Part shown: in pieces, positions 33,601 to 45,600 of the stretch
How positions within the stretch are numbered: the first letter of the stretch is position 1
How the letters are laid out: each line of letters opens with the position of its first letter
Assembly: GCF_910592395.1 (NCBI RefSeq)
Contig: NC_088317.1
Coordinates: 5,394,001 to 5,458,000, forward strand
DNA from: Lineus longissimus
Lineage: Eukaryota > Nemertea > Pilidiophora > Heteronemertea > Lineidae
DNA: 64,000 nucleotides
Direction of reading: 5' to 3'
Program-made: the position numbers and the translations under genes
Notes under the pieces: generated by a model
Database searches by the model: none
What the model was told of the DNA's origin: nothing
The model's input: the letters and a program-made list of their open reading frames with translations, nothing else

Positions 33601-36600
33601 GACAATTCTGGCCAGTTGAGAGTTATAAAGTGGCACCGGGTTGGTTGTTGGTATCGAAAACTGAGACCTCTTGATCACAGACTATGATTATGAAGCTTCC
33701 TGACGATTGTAATTTAAGTAGGAGGAAACCGGAGACCCTGTAGGAAACCTACGCTGTCGAAGAGAGTCTCTCTGACTCTATCACATTAGTGGGCCTGGAC
33801 TGACACGGAATCGTACCCAGGACCTCAGAGGTGATAAACACTTGTGTGTCCACTCCGCACTCTGACAGCCCTCTCACTATCACATTAGTGGGCCTAGACT
33901 GACACGGAATCGTACCCAGGACCTCAGAGGTGATAAACACTTGTGTGTCCACTCCGCACTCTGACAGCAAGCTTTATCACCTACCCTCTCACTGTACACT
34001 TTCACAGCACATCTAGGCCTATTCTGTATTCATTTGAGCAGATTTTCCTATTTTGTCACATGTGAAGGTGATTAGAAGAGTGAAACTACTGGCCAATTGC
34101 TATCAATAAAGTCAGCTGGGACGAGATTTGCATTTGGGAGGGTATAAATCGTGGAAGGAACGCATCCGATTTCACGCAGTACTTGACACTCTCATTGACA
34201 GTGATTCCACGGTTTAGTACTTACTATTCCAAGGTTTATCACTGGTTCCAAGGTTTCACTGTTTTCAAGCTTTATCACCTACCCTCTCACTGTACACTTT
34301 CACAGCACATCTAGGCCTATTCTGTATTCATTTGAGCAGATTTTCCTATTTTGTTCCGATTATAAAACTGCGACAACCGACCTCTGCTTGCATGGATGTC
34401 AAAACGAAGTTTGGCTTGATTATTTGATTATCAACTCACCCCTTTTTTGGTAAACACTCCATATCTTCAGTAATAATCAATCTTCGTCCTTGCGAGCTAT
34501 AGCCAGTACCACATCAACATACCGTCTGCTCTCAACTGTTCTCTGAACAGATTCGAGGAAACAGAATGATCAACATATTGTCATGTGATGTCTGATGTGC
34601 TGTTCCACATCCTGTTGTGTAAATATAGTTGACCCACTGCTTCAATCAACCTTTTCAGTCGAGGGCATTTTTAACAACAGACGGCCGCTTCTTATTCCTG
34701 GATGCGGCTAGGTTTTTCGAGTGCAAATTGATGGATCATTAATTGATGACGACTGGATACACTAAATTGGTTTATTTTTTAAACAAAAGGCGGTAGCACT
34801 TGTCAAGATAACAAAACATGTAGGCATGGTCGGCACCATCCGACCTTGGGCAAATACAATGGTAACTTATGTGGAATGCTGTGCTGCCTGGCTGTGGGTA
34901 CTGAAAAGGTTAACTATGTGATATGGTTGTGCTAATTTCCGCATGTCGGGGAGTGATCCCGGATTTGAGAGCGGCATCTTATAGGCCCCCCCCTATAGAT
35001 TTTTGAGAGTATGCCCCAATTTGCGTGTCAAGGTCAGACGACAAAGGTCAACTTACTGACCCTTCAAATGTGAAATGAGTAGCGTACTATGTCAATCACC
35101 AAAAGTGACGAAGAAAAAATCGCAGGAAGAACTCGTAGATCAATCAGGCTCCCCTCGTTGAAATCTGATCTTCAAATGTTTCCACGTTTTCTACTTCTAG
35201 GACACAATCAAGAGATTCACCTGCCGTCGTTCGTCGACCCCTCCTACATGCTGCACTACCACCTCAACCATCATGGCTGCAACGTCGTCAAACGCATCAT
35301 CTGTATCATCGGCCAGACGAACCCCGACGTCACGTTCTCGCCGACGATGTTTGCGTTGACGAGTTTGTTGCTGCACCTTATGGAGGAAGAGGAGTGCTTT
35401 AATTGCCTGTACGCCTTGCTGCAGTCACGCAAGAGGACGTACCTCACGCAGACCAAGTTGTCCTATGAGGCATCCGCATTAGTGCTGAAAGACCTTGCCA
35501 AAAAATATGCAGTAAGTCGATTGAAATCTTCCTCTGTCTGGTTCAGGGCTTTCCAACTACAATGTACTAGCTTGTTGGATGACATGCTGAACCAGGGGGC
35601 ACAAGAAAACCGACAGGTTGCTGGGGTCACTGATATTCACAGTCGATATGTCGGCATGTGTCCTTAGAGAGGGTGTGCTACTTTTCTCTAATAATCATCC
35701 CCTGAAAATTGTCATTGCTGTTTCCTAACCAATAAAAAAATATTCCATTCCACCCTCTCTGTCTTTGCAGAAATCGTGTTACACCTATGTCACCAAACAG
35801 GCCAAGGGAGACAAGAGTGTGTTTGAACACTGGATTTGGTGGCTTGTGAAAGACCTGCCTTTCTCATATATGGTGAGTGGGGTTTTTTTTCTAAAAGCGT
35901 CTACTATACGATGAGATCTGTCATACTAAACGAATTGTACGTGCAATACAATGGCCTGCAGTGCCTCAGTCAAGCAATTAATGCAACATCAAGACCTATG
36001 CAAGTCTCTGAGTGGAACCCTATTGCTGGCCCTATGGTCGACATGTTCATCAGGCGGAATCTCCTCCCTCATGGTGTGCGATACAAACAGTACTGATTAT
36101 TTTCTTTTTTTCTTGGAGTGGACACACTGTGTATCCCATTCGGGATAAATTCCTTTAAAGGCCTACGCCGTTTGTTTAATATTTGAAATTTGAAATTGAA
36201 TTTGAGAAAATTTAAATTTTGTGTAAATATGTACTGGATATAAGTTTTGACAACTGATTATTTGATCATTGATTATTTCCTTTTTCTGGGACACACTGTT
36301 TATCCCATCCGGGATAAATTCCTTTAAAGGCCTACACCGTTCGTTTAATATTTGAAATTTGAAATTGAATTTGAAAATTAAAATTTTGTGTAAATATGTA
36401 CTGGATATAAGTTTTGACAATGATGTTTTGTAGACAGATATAGAATAGATCTAGCGAGTTTCAACAAATTCGTAGGCATGATAACAAGTATAGATTAGAG
36501 ATTTAAACCCTACTTGATGAAAACTACCATACGGTATTGTGTACAACTGCATTATCTATTTTCCTGGACCACCAGAAATTACAAACGGCCAGTTGAACCT

Positions 36601-39600
36601 CAATTCTTCAGAATTCAGAATATCAGTCATAAACATGATTGCGCTGCTTAAAATGGCAATCACACTAAATGGATGGTTCCGGAATGTTTACATTAACGAG
36701 TGCTGATCTGATTATCACTTCGCTAATGATCAAGATGTATCATGTCGTGGTATGGTATGGTCATTTACAACAATGGTGAATATCTGTAGCCATCTGTGCT
36801 GTTGCACGCAGAATTGAGGAGGCGTTGTTGTGAGGTGGGGTTGGGGGGGGGGGGGGGGCTACGTGAGACATGCTCTTGAGATTAATGTTAAAGGGATACT
36901 ATAGGTGCGTGCTCGGTAGGTCAGATTAAGTTGGGCCAAGTGAACCAATGGGGCCTCTCCTGTGTCATAGTACACAGTGTCCTTTATAGAGAGGTTGTCC
37001 TTAATAGAGAGGAGTCCACCAAGGGAGGTTCCATTGTATGTACAAATACTATAAACACAGTAGAACCTCTCTATAAAGGACACCCTTAGGACTGATAAAT
37101 GCTGTCCTTAATAGAGAGGTGTCCTGATTGAGAGGTCAAATTGTATGAAAAGTACTAATTTGGGACCAAAACAATTGTCCTCAATAGAGAGGTTGTTTTT
37201 AATAGAGAGGTGTCCGTTAAGGGAGGTTCCACTGTACCATGTTTCAGCAAATTTGCATGCATATTAACTTGTGTCTTATGTGTTTTTATTTTCCTGTGCC
37301 ACCAGTAAATACAACTGAACATTGTACCGTAGCCTGTAGCCTATAAACTGTGGCATAGCGTTGCAGCACTAGCATAAGCCCCTAAATCTCTGGTTTTGTG
37401 TGAATACGGAACCTTGCCATCAATAAAACATTGACAATCTAACACCAAATCTACGTCATCAATATGTGCGATGTGTCAAATATCGGTCCAATCGGGTTAT
37501 CTCAGGCTATTTACTGGTGATGGTATTCGTGTCGTCTCTCAAAAGAGGCCGCTGGCTTTTTGGCTTTGCTAAAGTTGTCGCGTCACTGTGACAGAGCCGG
37601 ATGCAGACATCCCCTTGTAGTTGAATTCTCGGACACAGCCAAGGAGACCTAAACCCCCTTGCCTTACTGGAGGACTACGAGCACGAATTTGGGGTTCGAA
37701 TTGGAAGTTTGATTAGCTAGGGGCCTGGGTCGGGTTCAAGTCAGTGATAACTAAAGTTCTCATACTTAGCGTTTATAGTTTCGATGTGCAGTAGAACCTC
37801 TCCATGAAGGACACCCTCGGGACTGACAAGTGCTGTAAAATTCCACCCAAAAACCTTCCACCAATTGTCTTGAGGTTTGAGTTTATATTTCAGCCCAACC
37901 CTCCCGGTCTCAGCTTAAAATAACTGTCCTTAATAGAGTGGTGTCCTGATTAGAGAGGTCAAATTGAATGGAAACAACCAATTTGGGACCAAAACTAGTG
38001 TCCTCAATAGAGAGGTTGTTCTTAATAGAGAGGTGTCCGCAAAGGGAGGTACCACTGTACTATGATACTGGCGGGACCCTTGAGGTCGACTTCACCCAGG
38101 TTGATCTGAATGCTAAGTCAGAGGCCATAGGAGGTGGGAATATGGAACCTAGGGACACAGGGATGACGCCTTGAATTCATCCTGTCGTGTCCCAAAGCTG
38201 AATACTTGCGTAGCTTGAATGCCAAATCAGATTGGTTATCTCAGAAACTTCCTGGAGGAGAAATGCAGATGTGACATGCATATGAACATCTCTCGTAGGA
38301 AGGAATCATCTCAAAATTGAGGTGTTGCCTAGGATACCAGTAGTGTCCTTTGGCAGATTTTCGTGTGGGTGTAGATTGGTGTTATATCTTGAAAAACTCC
38401 AGCCGCTGTTGGTATTGTTTTATTCTGGGTTCAAGACAGTTTCCGCGAAAATGAGGCGATGGGTGATATGAATAAAGACTAGCAATTGCTTTTATCTAAA
38501 TCGCCATGTACATTTACACCAGGCATATCTGTACAAAACTGAAGTAAAAGCATTTACTGGTCTTTATTCATATCACCCATTGATGAAATTAACATGCGAA
38601 TTGCCATTTCAGGTATGTTAGAATGCGAATTTCAATCCGACGTTCACCTCATTTGTGGCCGCGAAGCATCTGATAAATTGCTCTTTCATGGTTTTATTGC
38701 TTTTAGGAAAATTAAAATCTGATAAAGATAAATTGGAGAAGTTTGTCCTAATGTAATTGAGTGTCAGTTTTGAAATATAAGTCTCGTTTATTGAATCTTT
38801 TTTGATGAGGTTTATTCAGATTCTGATTCGGACGACATTTGGTTTGGTTTGTTTCAATATTTCACTGTAAAAAGAGATGTAAAGAAATAACTGTCTACGG
38901 GGTGTACCAAAAAAGCATCCTCATGAAGGAGTTCCGGGCTGTTGGGGAGTGTGTCGCAACTTGCAGGATATACATGATGAAATTGACATTATTATAGCTA
39001 CATAAACATTAAAATAATTTTGTCTTTTCGGGCTTTCTCCAAAAAAGACATATGCTGCCTATCTTTCAGTCCCCAGGCCTTTCAATTACAGTTATGTGAC
39101 CCGTTCTAGTAAAACCAGTCGCATGTCGCACATAAGACGAGCCTAGATGACACCAGGAGATAATAGAAGAAATTGATGTTGTCAGATTTCACAAAAGGCA
39201 GACAATAGTGAAATGAACAAACAGTCCAACTCAACCTGCCAAGCTCAGAGCAACATGCGACTGGTTTTGCTGGAACGGGTCACATAATCCTTTACACCTT
39301 GTAATTTTTCAGCCTATTTTGGGGACGTTTTGTTTGGAATTCAGTCTAATTTGGGCAGAATATCCTCAGGAAATGAATAACCAATTCGAATCATACTATC
39401 ATTTCAGGTTCGTATAATGGACTGTTACCTGTTTGAAGGAGTCAAAGTGCTGTACCGCGTCGCCTTGGCCGTTTTGATTCTGTTCAATAAACATGCTGGT
39501 AGGTAATACGCTCTCGGTGGTGTGGGGAGGGGGTTAATTTTGTCTAAAGGTGGCAGAAAGACAGCCTTTATGGTAGCCCACGGAATCTGCTAGGAGGGGG

Positions 39601-42600
39601 TAGTCTGTACCTATTCAGGGGTCTTTATGGGGTTGGTTATAAAACCAGAAAAACAGAAACTCGATGGAATGATGATGGTGATATGTCCTGCTGTCATTTA
39701 AAGGGACAACTTGGGCATGAGATATGTTGGTTTTTCATACAAAAATGCTTCCAGCAGGACCTTGACTTCTCCAAACAAGATAATTGAAGAATCATTTAAC
39801 TGAAATATACAATGCATTAGAATGGGGTATAACCATACAGGCCTGCCTGAAATTCACATGCCATGTCCAAAAAAACTGCCTCGCAACACTGGCGAAAGTC
39901 GTTATTTTTGATCAGCATTCATTGATACTACATGTACAAGTGGCTGCGCATGGTTGTAGGCAGAGGGATATCCTCCTGGCGAGGGAAATCCAACGCCCAA
40001 GTTTTCCCTTTAAAAGATTTGCATGACTGTAATGGACTGTATTGTCAAAGCCATCACAAGCCTCTCAACTGACACATGTAGTTAACTTCAACTTTCAGCT
40101 AGTTTCTTGATGAACCTTAATCTATCGTCAGTCGACGCTCGCAAATTCACCATTACTGAACCGGAGGCTGATATGCCTTCTACGGGGTGTCTCTGTACCG
40201 GGAAGTCAGGTATCACGATCCCTGCAGCTATCCCAATGCTACCAACTCTGTCTGCGACTTTGCTTTGCTTTGGTGCCAGATGTGTTGCTTTCAGGTGCGG
40301 ATACTCCAAGGGGGTCAGCGCAACAGACGCATGCCTCCCTAAGTTATGATAAAATCTCTGAAAGTGTCCAGAAAATCTTAGAACACATCAGGAATTTTGA
40401 TCAGTAATGCAGTGCTCTTTTCCGGCTCCTTGATCCACTCCTGGTTTTAGTGTTGCTGAGAGCTTTTCTGACCAGCCCCATCCCTGAACAAGAGGCCTAT
40501 TGCATCAGTCTTCCTGTCGGACCTTTTTGAAATATTTGAAATGTATATCCATGGGTAACGGCATTCCAGACAGATATTGCGTCCACTAACTGCTTTGGGC
40601 ATTATTGCACCTCATATGTGACACGTCACAGTAAATCAAGGTGCATGTCAAGGAGAGACTGGAAGCAATTACCCTCTTGAATCCCAAAACTTGAAAATCC
40701 CAGGATCCCAGGGTAGTCACGTGGTTGCAAAATTGGGTCTGACTTTCACGATGTATAGCGCCCGCATACAACCGCCAAAGTCCGGTACCGAGGCGCCATC
40801 TACCAAGGCATGCTCTAACTGACCCTACTGTACATCAAACAGGCTAAAACAAGCAATAAACTAGCGTCCTAGCTTAAGGGAATAAAAATATCACAGAGAC
40901 CGACCTGTCGGTCGTTGGGGAAAAACGTTATTTCAAAATGACCAACTGGTGGGTCACCGGGATTCAAGCGGTTAAGGGTTGACCACAGGCTCCACCATTT
41001 TGGCTAGAACTTGAAATCCTCGAGCAAATAAAACCCCTTGAACACGAAGTAAATGTCGATTTCAAAGGTGGGAGTCTGTTTTCTGGAGAACAAATAACTA
41101 ACTCCCACCCTTGAAGTAGGCATTCACTTCATTTTGAAGGAGTTCTAATTGCTTCAGGATTGCAAGTTTTAGCCAAAATGGTGGTACTTATGGTCAACCC
41201 AAAAATGTACTCAGATTTTACGAAAAGCAGTCAACAGTGAAATGAACAACCAGTCCATCTCAACCTGCCCAGCTCAGAGCAACATTACGCCTAGCTTTGC
41301 TTTGCTGGTCTCATATTGCCATGACCTGTCTAATGGTTCTGGAGCTTTGTATATTTGCGACCCACCACGACAAAATGAGTCGCATGTCGCACAGAAGATG
41401 AGCCTAAAATGACACCAAGAAATAATAGAAGATATTGATATTCTCAGATTTCACAAAAGGCAGACAATAGTGAAATGAACAACCAGTCCATCTCAACGTG
41501 TCAAGCTCGGAGTGACATGTGACTCATTTTGTTGTGGTGGGTCACATTTTCTATAAAATGTTCCCGATAATGACAGAAATGTGAGTTAGCGATATAATGT
41601 GATTGACAGTGATCAAACTCTTTTTAGAAAGTGAATGAAAAAACTACTTATACACTTTACCTGAAAAGTGAACTGACTCTTGAAGGTGCATCCAAGGGCC
41701 CATATTTTGATCATTTTGAAGAAAACAGGTTTTTGTTTGCACTTTCCAGGTTAATGCTCCAGGTTGAAAAATTTCCCACTGATGATGTCATCTACGGAGA
41801 GTCTCATGCATTTAGTGAAACTTGCAGTCAAACTGCCTGTTGCTTTTGAGGGCATTTTCAGTATCACAAGACTGTACCATGTCCAGCAGTGCATTTGATT
41901 TCAGTCGATAGAGGGCAGTCTGATGAGAAAAAATTACATCAAGAACTTGATTTTGCCGAAAGTCTGGGTTCATGGTTACTTGCATGAACTAAGATTTAAG
42001 CATAATAATTTACCGACAAGCTTCTGATTATGTGCATGTATCAATCTGTCTCCTAATCAAACTTACGATCTTTGTCTCCTCTTCCAGTTCGCCAAAGCCC
42101 ACAGAAGATCCCTAGTGTCAACATCCATACAGTACTCAGTCAGTTTTGTGAGGAGATTCCCGTCTCCATTGATAAACTTCTCAAGGTAAACCACTTCTTG
42201 CTCTGGTAATTCTCCTATATACAGTAGAACCTCTCCATTAAGGACACCGTAGGGACTGACAAGTGTTGTCCTTTATGGAGAGGTGTCCTGATAAGTGAGG
42301 TCAAATTGAATGGAAATAATCAATTTGGGATCAAAACTAAGGTCCTTAATGGCGAGGGTCTCCTTTGTGTAGAGGTATCTGCTTAGGGGTTCCGCTGCAC
42401 AGGGGTCTTGCTGCCTTCGTCATGCATGCGTGTCTCCTTGGGGTGCCACCATCTCATGTCAAAGTGAGACCTACACTTATCATTTCGTTTTGTTTCTGCC
42501 AATTGCTGATTCAAGACCTAATATCTGTCGCTTTTAATGATGCCTCGTTCTTCCACCAGGTGGCCTTCAGTATCCGGGGATTCTCCCACAAGGAGATCAA

Positions 42601-45600
42601 AAAGTTACAGATAAAAAATGAGATGTTTCTGACGAGTAAGCGTCACATGCAGCAAGTGCCGCATCTGACCAAGTCAGCGTCATGTGATTCCCTCGATCTG
42701 AAGGTGTCCAAGTCCATGAGTGGAGGGTTTGAGCTGCGGACAATTGGGGATCAGAGGTCGAGTCTAGTCTCAGGAGAACAGGTATGTTACACGACCTTAA
42801 AAGGTGCAATAATAGAACTGTCCTTTTACATCTTTGGTGCCCAAAGACGTAGAGGTACGTCTTTAATGTCCAACTGTTCCATGCCCATGACGTAGTTCTA
42901 CGTCATCAAACAGATTGGTCACACTGACTGTGGCACTTGCCTCTTTGAAATGTTTTCAACTGCGGGAACTCCATCTGATGAGTTAGTTCTGAGGCAAAGG
43001 TATTTCCTCAGCATCCACTGTGAACCTTGATGATCTGAGTAGGGTTTAGTGTGCTCGAGGGTGGGGAGAGGATTTTTAATGACAGTTTAATGCGCTTTTT
43101 GAAGAAACCCAAAAAAATAATGATATGGAATCTGTTTCAATTGGGGGCTCCATTCTTGGAGATTTAGTAACCCATGGGCACCTAAGGTGTTAAAGTACTT
43201 TCTTCACATAAGTTGACAGGGAGAGGTATTACAATTACTAATGTTTTACTGAGATTTTGAACAGTATTGTTTGCAACTGCTTTTGGAAAGAACTTTGGTG
43301 TCTTTATGGAAAGCTGTCCTCCTGCCTGAGGTGACTCTATGTATTTATGAGTAGAGCTTCTGTCGATGGAAAATCAAAGTTTTGAATACATGTTTCTGTA
43401 AAGCTTATGCATTTTGAAATTTCCTGAAACGTGGCAAAGTTTGGTGATGCTGATATTAAACGTTGTACAGTTTGTCTTAGCCAATGCTCTTGAATGAATT
43501 GAGATGTTTCAGTGGATTTGAACCTGTTTGCCTTGTTCTATTATTGGGAGCTCTGTTAAGGGTGTAGTACAGTAGAACCTCTTTATTAAGGACACCCTCG
43601 GGACTGGCAAGTGCTGTCCTTAATAGAGAGATGTCCTGATTAGTGAGGTCAAATTGAATGAAAACAGCCAATTTGGGACCAGAACTAGTGTCCTTAATAG
43701 AGAGGTGTCCGCTAAGGGAGGTTCCACTGTATATTTTCTTTATTGATGTGAACTCAATTTCATGTGAAAGTGCATGATGGCCTTCCACTGTGGAAACCAT
43801 GAAATGACAGAATATTCAGGTAGGCCTGGATGATGTGGAAATCATATGCAAGATACAATTACATCTTACCACACCTTTAATGTTGCGTCTTAGAGGAAAA
43901 GGCGTCATCCTCACCAGTGTCAACCAGTATTCAGTATGACCAGAAAAATAGCTAACCACCGAACTCCCGCGTTGCTCACCCTCATTCTTATTCTACTAAA
44001 GCTGCTGGCAACGTGCCCAAGGTCGAGGTCAAGGTCATTAGGGGTCATAGCGTTGGCAGACGTAAAGTCCTTTATTATGTCAACACAAGATGTGAGTAAG
44101 AGAATCAGAAACGATCATTGTGGTGAACATAGATGTAGATTTTCTTCGTTGTTCTGCGGGTCTTCTTTTCCTATTTGGCCAGTCTTGTTCCCCAGGGGGG
44201 CCAATCTCAATAACATGTGTAGAGCATCCCTGCACCCTTGAGCTTTCGGAGTGTGGCAGCGGAACCAACAGGGCCTGTCACCTCTGAGGTCCTGGGTTTA
44301 ATTCCCGTTCGATCCCGGGGTACTCATGTGAAAGAGAGGGCGACTCTCTTTGACAGCGTGGGTTCCCTCCGGGGTCTCCAGTTTCCTCCTGCTTCCATTA
44401 CAATCGCCCGATATTGTTTATAGAGAAAATAATGTCCTTGTTGACGCTCAGCTCTCAACTCAATGTTTTAAAATCCATGCACCCTGAATCCTTTTACTCA
44501 CACATACAAGGATGCTCTACACATATCATCAGGAGTGATCTCCCTTGGCCTTGTTCCTGGGATAGAGCCCATAGTGTCCATCTCTGTCCTAGAGTTGAGT
44601 CTGCCAGTATCTGGGCCTGTTTGTTCAAAATCAAATTTCGTCACTAATGCTGGTGTTAACTTAACTTGGTGCTATATTCTTCAGCTGAGGCCTTAGACCT
44701 AACGCCAGGTTAAGTTAACGTTTGACGAAAGGAATTTTAGCATTAGTGACCTTGTTTTGAACACCTGGGTCCTAAAAAGCGTACTTATTTTGTCGTCTTG
44801 CGATGGAATCGACCCGCATGTCCTGTTCAGTGTTACTTGGTGTCTGTCCCTTTAGATGTGGCATGTAGATGTATCGAGGTTCTTTGTTTGTTTTGGTATT
44901 GAGGAAGACGAGCGGCCTCTCAGTCTCATGAGTTTGATTCTCAGCACTGCCACGCTTGTTTGCTACCCCGAGCAGGTGGCTTCACTTAGATTCCTTCAAC
45001 CTTTGAATGAGACTTAAAACCATGATTCCTTATACCTTGTTTCTGTGCTAGGGCAAGCAAATGACCCGTCCAAGCAGTAAGTTGTGATGGACAGAAAGTT
45101 GCAATGGAGTCTTCATCTGGCCCAAGGCCATGTCGAAGTCACCAGGCCAGTAACCTCCATTAGCACTTCACTATTCTGGGTCCAAAAATGCTCGGACAGC
45201 CATGGAGGAGGAATACTCCCTGGAAAATAACTCCTCAAAGTTCTGCATCACTTGATTGGGCAGAACCTTGACAATTTGGATTTACTCTAGGTTTTCATAT
45301 CCCATCACTCAATTTAATCAATGAATTGAGGGGTTAGATTTTACTCTAATATGTCTTAAGTTTTCATATCCCATCACTCAATTTAGTCAATGCATTGAGG
45401 AGTTAGATTTTACTCTCATATGTCTAAGTTTTCTTATCCCATCACTGAAAAAAGAATGACTTGAAGAGTTATAGTTTTTTTTCCCCATCACTCAAAAGTC
45501 AATACCTTGACGAGTTAGTTTTCATATCTTATGACTTGAGTGAGATTTTACTCTAAGTTTCCACATCCCAGCATCACTCAATTATTCAGTGCCTTGAAAG

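Noticed and set aside
40088-40349. Overlapping frames on both strands near 40.1-40.3 kb as an extra exon
   Set aside because: TBC1D24 exons 4 and 5 join in phase without it, and the alignment to the family leaves no gap there.
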